Of a DNA stretch of 64,000 nucleotides, positions 21,093 to 29,952 are shown in pieces (position 1 is the stretch's first letter; each line of letters starts with the position of its first letter). The DNA is taken from NCBI RefSeq assembly GCF_000002875.2, contig NC_009394.2:483236-547235 (forward strand), in the 5' to 3' direction. A model generated the notes under the pieces. The model saw only the letters and a program-made list of their open reading frames with translations, ran no database searches and was not told the DNA's origin. A program made the translations under genes and the position numbers. The stretch is from Leishmania infantum JPCM5. Its lineage: Eukaryota > Euglenozoa > Kinetoplastea > Trypanosomatida > Trypanosomatidae.

Positions 21093-22013
21093 CTAGTCCA
21101 GGGGTGGCTTTTGGGTGTGCAGTTGAACCTTCCCGCTGCTGGAGAAGGAGTAGCTGCACCTTCCCGCAAGCATCCCACGGCTCTGATCTGTGACGCCCTG
21201 CGGAGCTAGCTTTCGTATTTTTTCTCGCGCCGCAGCGGACGATTCGCAGATATTGCGAATAGCAAACTCGGCCCACTCTACCATGCCCGGATTCTCCTCG
21301 TCGATCTGAGTAGCGGACAGGATGTTGAACAGAAACGTGTCGCGTTCGGCAAGCGCCGCATTCACATCGACGTTGTTGTGGGTCAAATTTGCTATGAGGC
21401 GCATGCACTCAGTCTTGAAGCCCTCTGGAAAGTAGCAGAGCTCGTGATCGCGTTCCATACTAAACACCTTTTCGAGGTAGTCAAGGGCATTGAAATCTAG
21501 CATGTACTTCTGCAAATCTTTTCGGAGGTAGTGGTGAGCAAGCAGAACAGAGGAGAGAACCTCGAGGGAGAGCAGAGAGAGGTGAGAGCCTCGCTCAATC
21601 CACGCTAGAGAGCCTGCCGCAAAATCCTCCACGCTACTGTTTCGGAGCACCTCAGGGGACGTCATGGACTGAGATGAGGCAAACTGCGAGGCCGGCGAGT
21701 CCGCATCCCCTTCGCCCTTGCGCCGCCTCCACTCCAGCAGTGTTTGGTCGTACACGGCTTTCGCAGTACCTAAAGTCAAATCGACCATCCGCTGCAGCAC
21801 GTGCATCAGTTGCGTCATAGGATCGGGCTTCGTCTCGCCACTTTGGTAGGCGGCCTTCTCAGCAGCTTGCTCGTACTGGAACTTGAATGCCATATCACGC
21901 AGGCTGTCGAAGCTAGCCAAACAAATGGAGAGAACGTCATCGATCTTTGGCCCGATCTTTGTCAGTTCCTCCTGGTTCACATCGGCAATTCGGCCCTTCG
22001 AAGCGACTGCCAT
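21093..22013 (-). CDS. Ataxin-10-domain protein
   Basis: A 306-residue protein. Near its end (about residues 225-290) it matches the ataxin-10 C-terminal domain: FKTECMRLIANLTHNN, then DEENPGMVEWAEFAIRNICE, comparable to the family pattern of RLIGNLC..., then NPFIREWAIFAIRNL. The domain is armadillo-like and found in proteins of cytokinesis, cilia and signalling. The N-terminal 200 residues are helical with no assigned domain. I start at the Met at 22011-22013 (MAVASKGRIADV); the in-frame extension to 22121 is basic and less likely. Just downstream in the direction of transcription is the left arm of the inverted repeat. Confidence 0.85.
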   Translation of the reverse strand: MAVASKGRIADVNQEELTKIGPKIDDVLSICLASFDSLRDMAFKFQYEQAAEKAAYQSGETKPDPMTQLMHVLQRMVDLTLGTAKAVYDQTLLEWRRRKGEGDADSPASQFASSQSMTSPEVLRNSSVEDFAAGSLAWIERGSHLSLLSLEVLSSVLLAHHYLRKDLQKYMLDFNALDYLEKVFSMERDHELCYFPEGFKTECMRLIANLTHNNVDVNAALAERDTFLFNILSATQIDEENPGMVEWAEFAIRNICESSAAAREKIRKLAPQGVTDQSRGMLAGRCSYSFSSSGKVQLHTQKPPLD

Positions 22014-22670
22014 TGATATTTTTGCCTTCCGCTTAGCTTCGTGTCCTTCGCGTTTAGAAAAGGGACTAAAATAAGTGAAACAAAAGCTTGTGGGATCTGT
22101 TACACTGTTACTATTCGCCAACGCATACAGAACAGTAAAGGTGCGCTTTCACTGTGTTTCGGGAAAGTCTCGAAAATGTGTATTAAGGGGTAGAGCCACG
22201 CAGTGCAGAGACGCTGCGTGGCAAGAAGCGAGAGAGCAAGAACCAAGTAGGGCACGTTCACAAACGCAGATTGAATATAAGAGAATAGCGGAGAAAAAAA
22301 GGGAAACGCCTAGTGTCCTGCAGCAAGCAAGTGAGGGATCAGCATCTTTTCCAGTTATGAGCGCGATGAATAGAATCTACCTAGCAGCGGCATGCGCTTA
22401 CCAGGATAGCCGCAATAGCTTAATCAAAGTCGGAGGATAATTCCTGCAACTCACATGCATAGGTAGCACGTACATCAATCTCACAAACGGCTTACTCTTC
22501 ATTTTCTTGCTGTTGGAAACAGGATGAAAAAAGAAGTGTGGAGTTTGTCCGTCGGCTGCACGGAAGAAAGCAACGGGTGCCAGTTAGTCATTTTTCCTCC
22601 CTTTTCCGTTTAAGCCTAGCTAAGGCACTGAAAGCGAAGCAGTTACTCAGGACTTCCAGCAAACCAAAAC
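22014..22670. other. Intergenic region, no gene seen
   Basis: AT-richer than the DNA further left. Purine-rich plus-strand stretches (22255-22310) suit minus-strand splicing signals for the ataxin-10-domain gene. No other feature. Confidence 0.55.
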
Positions 22671-23129
22671 TCATCGAAAACGCGAGCCGACACCTCCGGG
22701 TTTTTTGCCGGAATCTGGCTGAGAAGTGACGCCACCGCGTGTATTGTTCACCTCCTCCAGCTTCACACCTGAGGGATTTGCCTCTAGGAGGGCACGCCCA
22801 GGGCCGTCGATGTAGTATTTGGGGTTGGGGCAAGATGGTACTTCGCAGTATATCGGCGCACAGGCAACCCACTCGCCGGCAGCACGGAACTTGTGCCCGC
22901 ACGGACACTGCCACTCACGCTCCTCGAAAAGCTTGTTTGTCATTGCCTTTGCTTGATTCCACGCCTCCGCAAAGGTAGGCGGCGACGCTCCAGAGGAGGT
23001 GGCAAGAGCGTTTCCGGCGCGTAAGCCGACGCTTCGGTTCACCATTGTCTTCAGCTTATCAATAAAGACCATTGTCTTCGAGTGATTCACTGCTGAGCGT
23101 ATCAAGAATCCCATAAAAACAGAGAACAA
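22671..23129 (-). CDS. Hypothetical protein with possible zinc site
   Basis: A 152-residue protein with no family I recognise. The N-terminus is basic and partly hydrophobic (residues 1-35), possibly a mitochondrial presequence. A cysteine cluster at residues 75, 77, 90, 95 and 100, in the order CPCG...C....C....C, could bind zinc. The C-terminal 40 residues are polar and probably disordered, ending in Gly/Arg. The Met at position 7 is an alternative start. It lies in the minus-strand cluster 660 bp downstream of the ataxin-10-domain gene. Confidence 0.7.
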   Translation of the reverse strand: MFSVFMGFLIRSAVNHSKTMVFIDKLKTMVNRSVGLRAGNALATSSGASPPTFAEAWNQAKAMTNKLFEEREWQCPCGHKFRAAGEWVACAPIYCEVPSCPNPKYYIDGPGRALLEANPSGVKLEEVNNTRGGVTSQPDSGKKPGGVGSRFR

Positions 23130-23185
23130 GAGACGGAGAGGAGAGAGGGATATGGGTTACATGATCTCAACAACAAGCATCACAC

Positions 23186-23359
23186 CTACAAATCACTAGA
23201 AACCATGCGCTCAGCCAGCGCATGCGGCCAACCTAACACAACAGAGTGCAGGAGAGAACATCTGGACATCGCGCCATCAAAAATCATTTTTTCCGCATCC
23301 TTCTTTGCCATGCCCACCTTTTTGACTTTAATAGCCAGCGACACCTCAGTGAGTGGCAT
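23186..23359 (-). CDS. Possible small protein
   Basis: A 57-residue frame starting at the Met at 23357-23359 (MPLTEVSLAIKV). It is Lys-rich in the first half with a short hydrophobic segment near the end. It lies directly beside retroposon copy 2 and in the correct orientation for the cluster. No homology is recognised; it could equally be chance. Confidence 0.3.
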   Translation of the reverse strand: MPLTEVSLAIKVKKVGMAKKDAEKMIFDGAMSRCSLLHSVVLGWPHALAERMVSSDL

Positions 23360-23416
23360 AAGAGTCCAGAACATACTCTATGAAGCCAGGCACCGCCCTA
23401 ACCTTACCAATACTGG

Positions 23417-23830
23417 GCCACCTCTGGTTGTGCCAGCGACAATCACCCACGCGGTTGAGGATGCCAGAGCGATGCATGGCTGCTGATGTCGGCGGTGGGG
23501 TGGTGGACGGCGTTGCGTTGGAGCGGCCTGAGACAGCGAACACGCGTGTGCCATCCACATCATGGGCACAGTGCCAATGCCACTCCAATGCATCTTCACC
23601 CCGCCCTGGCACTGCCTGCAGGTGTGGGGCGCCTGAGCCACCTCGAGGGGGATGCATCAGGTGGCTGCCGGCACCATGGGAGCGGCTGTGAGGCGACCTG
23701 ACCTGCGAGGCAGGGGGGCGGGTAGAGTGTGAGGCAGAGGCTGTGCTGCGGTGCCCACGTGGGCATTGCGGTAGCACTTGTCTGCTGCTGCATGGCACCA
23801 CGCGATAGGCGTGTGACGAGCTCCAGATAA
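23417..23830 (+). mobile_element. SIDER2-like retroposon, copy 2, 5'-truncated and antisense
   Basis: Begins abruptly at the block CCACCTCTGGTTGTGCC, so it lacks roughly the first 110 bp present in copies 4-8. Its 3' end also departs from the others after CACCACGCGAT. It is on the plus strand although all surrounding genes are minus, so it is the only copy here that is antisense to its host transcription unit. The internal sequence is nevertheless almost identical to the other copies. Confidence 0.8.
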
Positions 23831-23966
23831 AGTGAAGTTGGATTGTCGCGCTACAGCAGAATGGGTACGTTGAACAAACAAAAAGAGAACGAAAAAATCG
23901 TGAATAGTCCGTCAAGGTGGTGATAACCAAGACGGAAAAGCTCAGAATCGAAGAGAGGTCAAAAAT

Positions 23967-24170
23967 TCATTTTCCAGGCCCGCCACGGTAGCCCTCAGGG
24001 AACAGAAACGCAAACAGGTCCTGCGTCTTGCGCCACGCCTGGCGAGCGATCTGCAGTCCTATTTGGGCCATCGAGAAACGGCGTGGTGTCGCCTCGCGCT
24101 TGTCCTCCAAGCGAAATGACTTGGGGTCTATTGCATAAGGATGGCGGCGCAGAGCTGCAGACCTTCGCAT
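23967..24170 (-). CDS. Small basic protein, possibly mitochondrial
   Basis: A 67-residue protein. The first 35 residues contain many Arg and few acids (MRRSAALRRHPYAIDPKSF), like a mitochondrial presequence, followed by a helical segment and an aromatic stretch (DLFAFLFPEGYRGG). The composition looks like a real small kinetoplastid protein, but I recognise no family. It sits in the minus-strand cluster immediately upstream of the antisense retroposon copy 2. Confidence 0.5.
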   Translation of the reverse strand: MRRSAALRRHPYAIDPKSFRLEDKREATPRRFSMAQIGLQIARQAWRKTQDLFAFLFPEGYRGGPGK

Positions 24171-24675
24171 TGTTTAAAGTATTATATAGTACTGTGGTAC
24201 TCAGCCTTGAAACGGAGTTGGCCTTTGTGGAGTTTTATGTGCCTTTCATGAAATAAGCGCAGTGAAAAGAAATCGGAGAAGAGAAGGTGATTTTTTTTCC
24301 ATATCGCAGAGGCTGCACAGACCTACGGAGCTTCAAGAATAGCAACGGAGAAGATAAAGCTGTCGCGTACTTTTATCTCCCAAACGACCTACTCAGAGCC
24401 ATTCACCACCCGGTGGACCGAAACATATGAACACGGAGACCTGTGCAAGCCACACACAGCTTTCGCCCGAATGGAGAAGAAATGGTCGGGTCTCTTTTAG
24501 GAATGAAACCGAGAAGAAACAGTGCATATTTCATGTTTGCCGCGTATACTAATGTAGCTTTCCTGATTCGAAAAAGAGGTGTTGTAGCTTGTTTCTCACG
24601 CAAAGCGGCGCAAAAACAGGGGAAGAAAGCCCAGAAGTGCTCCCAAAAACAGGAGGCCCATAACCAGAAATCATC
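24171..24675. other. Intergenic region, no gene seen
   Basis: AT-rich spacer between the small basic protein gene and the secreted-protein gene. Short frames only. Confidence 0.55.
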
Positions 24676-25080
24676 TCAATGCCTTTGAAGGAACTGGGCC
24701 AGTGACGCCGACCCAAACTCCATTGAAAGGTGTCTGTCGAGCATTCTTTTTCCATTTGACATCCACTTGACGTAGCAGAGCATCGGCACGTAAAAAACCT
24801 CAAAACTTGACCGCATCCACGATGACTGAGGCTCACGAGCATCAAGAGCATCGATGATGAACGTGCGCTTTGTCTTCAGAGCGCTCAGAGTGTTATAAAC
24901 CTTTAGGCTGTTGACGTCCAGCGGGTCATAAAAAAACAGATAGTGACTAGAGTTCCCATCAGTAACGGCGTTAATGATATCCTGTGTAGTTGTACATGGC
25001 CGAAGAACTACGTCTGCATTTGCAATCCGACTAACTAGGAAGAACGCAAAGAAAAGTACGAGGACTTGAATACGTCGCAT
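24676..25080 (-). CDS. Secretory-pathway protein, possible thioredoxin-like fold
   Basis: A 134-residue protein with a clear signal peptide (about 1-22: two Arg, a long hydrophobic core, then Ala-x-Ala-like NADV). The body contains HYLFFYDPLDVNSLKVYNTL, a beta-strand then helix arrangement reminiscent of thioredoxin-fold proteins, but there is no CxxC redox pair, so any such protein would be non-catalytic. A possible glycosylation site NSS is at 43-45. No transmembrane segment follows, so it is probably lumenal or secreted. The start at 25078-25080 is preceded by a T-rich plus-strand stretch; no earlier Met exists in frame. Confidence 0.72.
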   Translation of the reverse strand: MRRIQVLVLFFAFFLVSRIANADVVLRPCTTTQDIINAVTDGNSSHYLFFYDPLDVNSLKVYNTLSALKTKRTFIIDALDAREPQSSWMRSSFEVFYVPMLCYVKWMSNGKRMLDRHLSMEFGSASLAQFLQRH

Positions 25081-25521
25081 TTTTTTTTGTGCTGATTAGG
25101 TGCTATCTGTTTGGTGTATATTTACGAGAAAGTACAGAGAAGAGCGGGACAGATGACAGTGCTAATCGATTGCATGTGAAGGGAAAACACCCGAGGTGCA
25201 ACCTTATCCTAAGCAGGTAATTCCAGTGATACCTGCAACTCCCGTTCGAGCTTCAATAGACAGATATACAAAAACGTGTCATGAAGAAAATACAGAGGAT
25301 CATAGAGCCTAACGCACTATATCTTCTCCAGCACAAAAGGGGCCTTTTTTCTTTCTCTGCTGAGAGTTCCTGGTGATGATGCAACACCATATATGCCCCG
25401 TAGCGCAACGGTCTTCTATGGAGTGCGCGCACGTAATTGTCTTCATCGAGCTCGCCCCATCTCCAAAGCCACGAGGAAGGAGTCATAAAATAGTAGACAA
25501 GGACATCTGGCCACAGAGCGC
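25081..25521. other. Intergenic region, no gene seen
   Basis: Short AT-rich spacer. A 77-codon minus frame (25253-25486) has no recognisable features. Confidence 0.5.
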
Positions 25522-26259
25522 CTATGACCTCTTCAGCGCTTCAGCTTTAGTGCGGAGAAGACGAAGCAAGTCCATCACTTCCGATTTTGAGCACCCAACC
25601 GTTTCGTGAGAGGAAAACGCACACACAGGCATTTCCGCTCTAGTAACGATTTCCTTGCCGTCACGCACGTCCAAGAGCTGCGAGTACGCCTCGTTGAGGT
25701 GTATCTCTATGAGATCGTCAGTTGCGCCGTACGCTAAGACACAAAAGTCATCTAACGGAACCGGTACTACAGGAAGTGTGTGCAGCTGTACTTCAACGTC
25801 GAAGGGCTTGAGAAGACCGCTGCTCAGCCACGAAAAACGACGCGAAAGGTCGGTCGACGACACGCGCAGCTTTGACTCTATGGAACCTTCTTTCACGGTG
25901 TAAAATATAGCGTCTCGAATGTTGCCGTTCATCTGCAGGTGAACGACCAGATTGGATCCGTTTGCAAAGCAGATTCCAGCACTTTGCGAATCCACTCTGT
26001 ATGCAAACAACGCGATCGAGTTTGAGTCCGAGTCTCGTAGGACGTTGTCTTGACTACTAAATAAAAGTGAGGCTACGAGGCCGCTAAACGGGGTGTAGCC
26101 GGCGGCATTGCCACATTCGAGGCAGTAGTCGGTGCCAGTAGCTTCTTCATGATAAAATGGAGCTTCGAGAAAGTCCTGATGGCAGTGGTCGCATGTGTAG
26201 CCGTCTTTGTAATCCGGCTCAAGTTCGAGTGGAAGCCATCTATAGTGTCGGAGAACCAT
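25522..26259 (-). CDS. Conserved-looking protein with N-terminal zinc site
   Basis: A 245-residue protein of unrecognised family. Near its N-terminus it has C23-x2-C26, His37 and C46-x2-C49, an arrangement like a small treble-clef or ZZ-type zinc finger. The remaining 190 residues look like a compact beta-rich domain with no low-complexity sequence. It is the first minus-strand gene left of the divergent strand-switch region, and its Met at 26257-26259 directly follows an in-frame stop. Possible roles of ZZ-like fingers include protein-protein contacts in ubiquitin or autophagy pathways, but nothing here proves this. Confidence 0.8.
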   Translation of the reverse strand: MVLRHYRWLPLELEPDYKDGYTCDHCHQDFLEAPFYHEEATGTDYCLECGNAAGYTPFSGLVASLLFSSQDNVLRDSDSNSIALFAYRVDSQSAGICFANGSNLVVHLQMNGNIRDAIFYTVKEGSIESKLRVSSTDLSRRFSWLSSGLLKPFDVEVQLHTLPVVPVPLDDFCVLAYGATDDLIEIHLNEAYSQLLDVRDGKEIVTRAEMPVCAFSSHETVGCSKSEVMDLLRLLRTKAEALKRS

Positions 26260-26848
26260 CTAGAAAAGGTGTCTGTAAACGTATACCATCCGCTGCATAG
26301 CTTTTAAGCCTTCCGCTCTTTGGTGCTCGCTCCGGAGAGGAAGATTAAAGGGAGGTATGATAACGAATAACCGAAAAACGCAGGATGAAGTAATAGCAAT
26401 GAATGAACACAACAAAGTCACACATGCACAGACTCGTATTTTGTAATCTGCCGCGGAGTGGAGCCATAGAGCATCCTTTCCGTTTTCCCAGAACATAAAA
26501 GCGACTTATACACCACGTGGTCGAGTTTCAACGGGTCTTGCGGACATCTTGCTTTGTTCATTCGAAACACGTATGCAGCGCAATCTCAACGAAATCATAA
26601 CAGCAGGGTAAACAAGACTAGATGAAGTTATACAGATCATGGACATTGTCGCAAGTGTGAAATACATGTAGGGCAAACTCGAACGCGGAAAATAACAAGC
26701 CATGTGATCTATATTTTTGCAGATCCCCTGTAACGCTTCACGCATTTCAGATGCTGTAGAATGCTACTTTCCAGAAACATCCCCCTCCCCAGATGATTGT
26801 CACACCTCTTGGTCCTTAAAAGAAACTAACTGGCATGCCCATCACGAA

Positions 26849-26921
26849 GCATTCCTAGCTCAGTCGGTAGAGCGCACGGCTCTTAACCGTGTGGTCGTGG
26901 GTTCGATCCCCACGGAGTGCG
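26849..26921 (+). tRNA. tRNA-Lys (anticodon CTT)
   Basis: A 73-nt cloverleaf: acceptor stem GCATTCC/GGAGTGC, D arm with GCTCAGTCGGTAGAGC, anticodon loop CTCTTAA, T arm GTGGG-TTCGATC-CCCAC, discriminator G. The internal A and B boxes are intact. A run of five T at 26923-26927 is the RNA polymerase III terminator. Confidence 0.97.
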
Positions 26922-26989
26922 CTTTTTGGGCGCCTACCAATCCACCACTCACCGGCGCGTAAGCGTGCTCAGGAGCTGAGAAAAGGCTT

Positions 26990-27060
26990 TGCGCAGTCCG
27001 GGAATCGAACCCGGGCCTCCCGCGTGGCAGGCGAGAATTCTACCACTAGACCAACTGCGC
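26990..27060 (-). tRNA. tRNA-Gly (anticodon GCC)
   Basis: A 71-nt cloverleaf read on the minus strand: acceptor GCGCAGT/ACTGCGC, D arm GTCTAGTGGTAGAAT, anticodon loop containing GCC, T arm CCGGG-TTCGATT-CCCGG, discriminator A. A TTTT terminator follows (plus-strand AAAA at 26981-26984). Confidence 0.97.
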
Positions 27061-27119
27061 GTGGTCATCTTCGACTCGTTCAAAGTTTATCGCACACCAT
27101 CGGTGGTGTTCCGGGAAAA

Positions 27120-27192
27120 CTCCTCCCGTTGGATTCGAACCAACGACCTGTAGGTTAACAGCCTAACACGCTGCCGACTGCGCCAGGGAGGA
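27120..27192 (-). tRNA. tRNA-Asn (anticodon GTT)
   Basis: A 73-nt cloverleaf on the minus strand: acceptor TCCTCCC/GGGAGGA, anticodon loop CTGTTAA, T arm GTTGG-TTCGAAT-CCAAC, discriminator G as usual for Asn. The anticodon stem has one mismatch at its base (T27 against C43). A TTTT terminator lies at plus-strand 27116-27119. Confidence 0.96.
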
Positions 27193-27501
27193 TACAACGG
27201 AATGCTATACTACGGAACCATGAGAGGTGCACCTACGAAAACATCCCTGGGGGCCACCCAGCAGGCTTGAGAAGAATAGCATCCCGCTTTCCGACGGCAA
27301 GATAAAATGGTTGCAGACTCATGTCTTGGCAGCTCCAACGGAAAAAGACTAAAGGGAAAATGCACACACTATTCCTCTATCTTTCAAATGACACCTCGAC
27401 CTCGTCTGCTATCGTCCCTTTTTCACCCCTCTTACAATACATTTGGCTTGTTCTCGAGATCTGGGAGAAGAATAGACTCCTCTCTCACAGCCGTTGGGGC
27501 G

Positions 27502-28242
27502 ATGCACGCAAATTCTTGCCGCCTTTGTGGATCCCCCTCAGTGACGCTCTTTCACACAGACAAGATGCGGGAATACTATCGCTGCCATCAATGCAGTCTC
27601 GTATTTGTGCCCGATCGCTTCATGCTGTCAAGCGCGGAGGAAAAGGCCGTGTATGATTTGCATGAGAACATCCCTGGTGACGCAGCCTACGAGAAATTTC
27701 TCTCCCGCGCAGCACACCCCCTCGCCGATTACCTTTCGGTAACCGTAAAAAGAACGCCACATCAGCCTCAGGGCCTCGATTTCGGATGTGGACCTGCACC
27801 GGTTCTCGCTAAAATGCTCTCCGCCGCTCCTTACAGCTATTCCATGGACATTTTCGATCTGTATTACTTTCCAGAGGCCAGTTACTGCCTTGAACGGGAA
27901 GATCACTACGACTTTATCACAGCCACGGAGGTCGTGGAGCATTTGCGGGATCCGCTTTCAGTGTTTCGCACACTGTGGCGTTGTATCCGCCCTGATGGCG
28001 GGGTTTTAGTAATTATGACGAAACGCGTGCACGGCACAATTGAGCGCTTTCGTAACTGGCATTACACCCGAGACCCCACACATATTACATTCTTCCACAC
28101 GGCATCATTTCAGTGGCTCGCAGATTCGCTGCCGTCCAATGGTGAAACGTGCGAAACGCGGTTTGTTAGCGCCGATGTTGCGCTTCTCATAAAAAAAAAA
28201 CAGATTCCTGAATCTTTCAATATGCTGCAATCTGGCCCTTAG
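27502..28242 (+). CDS. SAM-dependent methyltransferase with N-terminal zinc ribbon
   Basis: A 246-residue protein when started at the Met at 27502 (MHANSCRLCG). Cysteines 6, 9, 28 and 31 form a C-x2-C...C-x2-C zinc ribbon. A class I methyltransferase core follows: motif I LDFGCGP (92-98), the acidic strand MDIFD (115-119), ATEVVEHL (141-148) and RPDGGVLVIMT (163-173). This combination is common in bacterial methyltransferases of unknown substrate and rare in eukaryotes, so bacterial origin is possible. The in-frame extension to 27307 is Ser-rich and probably 5' UTR. It is the first plus-strand gene after the strand-switch region. Confidence 0.87.
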   Translation: MHANSCRLCGSPSVTLFHTDKMREYYRCHQCSLVFVPDRFMLSSAEEKAVYDLHENIPGDAAYEKFLSRAAHPLADYLSVTVKRTPHQPQGLDFGCGPAPVLAKMLSAAPYSYSMDIFDLYYFPEASYCLEREDHYDFITATEVVEHLRDPLSVFRTLWRCIRPDGGVLVIMTKRVHGTIERFRNWHYTRDPTHITFFHTASFQWLADSLPSNGETCETRFVSADVALLIKKKQIPESFNMLQSGP

Positions 28243-28965
28243 TGTCAAAAATTGGTAAACCTATCGAACTGTCGAAGAAGAGCGCAGCATTTTGGCGAAA
28301 AAAAAAGAACTATGCTCTTCAGCACCTGGAATGCATTCAAGCCACTATAGTGAAAACAAAAAGGCGTCCTGCTGCCCTTCAGCAGCCCTGCTTCTGCAAA
28401 TCTAGCTGCTTTCACACCCAGGAAGAGATCTTGGTGAAACGTTTTCATTTCCCGCCTTCTCTAAGCGTTTTTCTTCACTCCAAACTCTGGTCCTTTCTCT
28501 TTTTCTTTTGCTTTACTCCTCTACTCCTCTGCGTACAACTGACTCACACATCTCCACTTGATTCACAATACTCCCGTACTCATGCAAGTCTTACGTCATA
28601 AAGCAATCCATCAAAAGAGATCTTTCTCCCTTTTTATCACTGTGTTGCTCTCTCCGTGGTAACACATTTTCTTCCTACTTTCACACAACGTCTTTTCTTT
28701 TGAATATTTGCTTTAGTTTCTTTCTGTGCATCTACTGGACGCCCACCTCAACGTGCAAAAATCGATTTCCATCTGCTGAATTGTTCAAAACGATAACTCT
28801 CTGACGCCTTTTTCGATTTTATATTAGCTCCACTTTGCTATAACATATTAGCTCATTTTGCACCCTTTCACACGCGTTCATTATCAGTTTTCTCTTTTTC
28901 CCCTCGCGTTCCTGATCTGTAGTATATCTTTTGTTTGCTTTCGCTGACGAAACGCAGAAGGAGAA
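28243..28965. other. Intergenic region, pyrimidine-rich
   Basis: Plus-strand pyrimidine-rich DNA (especially 28430-28530 and 28860-28945) with no gene. Candidate trans-splice acceptors for the next gene are the AG near 28920 and the AG in CGCAG close to 28955. Confidence 0.6.
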
Positions 28966-29952
28966 ATGGGTTCTAACGCGTCGCATACTGAACCCCAAGT
29001 GCCAAAGGAGTGCACGATGGTGGCGAAGCGAAAGGAATTCGAGCGGGCAAAGGTGATTCAAGAGGCCACCTTTCTTACCTTCAAAGGTTTGGACACACAC
29101 GACGTGTACAACTGCTGCGTTCCTTTTAAGATCAATGGCACCTACCACATCTTCGGACGCGCCGAGCGACGCAGCGAGTGGGTCAATTCGCATGTCCGCC
29201 TCTTCCGCAAGACCGGACACGACGAGTACACCCTTGTGGAGCACGCGATGCAATACCAGCTGGAAGACCCGTTTCTTGTGAAGATCAACGAAGAGGCGCT
29301 TTTCGGTGGTGTGCGTGTCACAAAGGACCATGGAAAGGTGTCCGGCTACGTCTGCGATTTCTATCGTGGCAAAATAGACGACCTACACTATTTCACTTCG
29401 GGCCCGAAGAACATGAAGGATATTCGTCTCGTCGGGCTGGCGGACGGGAAAATTGGTGTCTTTTCCCACCACAAGACCAGCAAAACCTGCATTACCGGCT
29501 TTATCATTATCGATTCACTCGACGATCTTTGCTCGCAGGTAATCGACTCTGCAAAGCCGATCGATCACACGCTCTTTGGTGACGCGTGGGGTGGTGTAAA
29601 CCAGCCGTACCTTCTATCAACAGGTAAAATCGGCTGCATTTCTCACCATGGCTATCTCGACACGGATGCAAACGGCGAAATCATCAACGTGTACTGCATC
29701 ACGTCCTTCGTTTATAAGCCGTCAACCAATAAGTGCTACGACTACAAGATTCTTGGCACAAAAAACTGCTTTCCAGATTACCCGGCGAAGGCGCCAAAAC
29801 TGATAGACTGCGCTTTCGTCTCTGGTATCGTGATGCGTGAGGACGGCAAGTGCGACCTGTACAGCGGTGTCGGCGACACCCGGGAGGGTCGAATGGTGAT
29901 CGACTACCCGTTTGAGGGACATGGCACTATTGCCGACAATGTCGACTTTTGA
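28966..29952 (+). CDS. MTP: GH130-like mannosyltransferase/phosphorylase, array member 1
   Basis: A 328-residue five-bladed beta-propeller enzyme by family. The Leishmania MTP family, described in published work, synthesises and phosphorolyses beta-1,2-mannan (mannogen). GH130 hallmarks visible are LEDP with the candidate catalytic Asp101, WGGVNQ in the middle, and the C-terminal LYSGVGDTREGR block that corresponds to the GH130 YYGaaD motif. The N-terminus is about 15 residues longer than in other members and begins MGSNAS, a possible N-myristoylation signal. No signal peptide or membrane segment is seen, so it should be cytosolic or membrane-tethered. It is the first of seven tandem copies. 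Confidence 0.93.
   Translation: MGSNASHTEPQVPKECTMVAKRKEFERAKVIQEATFLTFKGLDTHDVYNCCVPFKINGTYHIFGRAERRSEWVNSHVRLFRKTGHDEYTLVEHAMQYQLEDPFLVKINEEALFGGVRVTKDHGKVSGYVCDFYRGKIDDLHYFTSGPKNMKDIRLVGLADGKIGVFSHHKTSKTCITGFIIIDSLDDLCSQVIDSAKPIDHTLFGDAWGGVNQPYLLSTGKIGCISHHGYLDTDANGEIINVYCITSFVYKPSTNKCYDYKILGTKNCFPDYPAKAPKLIDCAFVSGIVMREDGKCDLYSGVGDTREGRMVIDYPFEGHGTIADNVDF

Larger units (their letters stand above)
26260..27501. promoter_or_regulatory. Divergent strand-switch region with three tRNA genes
   Basis: All genes to the left are minus and all genes to the right are plus, so transcription diverges from here. In trypanosomatids such regions are the start sites of polycistronic RNA polymerase II transcription, usually without a canonical promoter. 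Three RNA polymerase III genes occupy the middle (26849-27192). The sequence left of them (26260-26848) is AT-rich with only a weak 79-codon minus frame at 26506-26745. Confidence 0.85.

Noticed and set aside
24676..25080. Protein disulfide isomerase
   Set aside because: Signal peptide and thioredoxin-like strand pattern, but no CxxC and no ER retention signal.
26506..26745. 79-codon minus frame with hydrophobic stretches in the strand-switch region
   Set aside because: Could be a small membrane protein, but there is no supporting motif and it would be the only gene between the tRNAs and the 25.5-kb gene; left as unproven.
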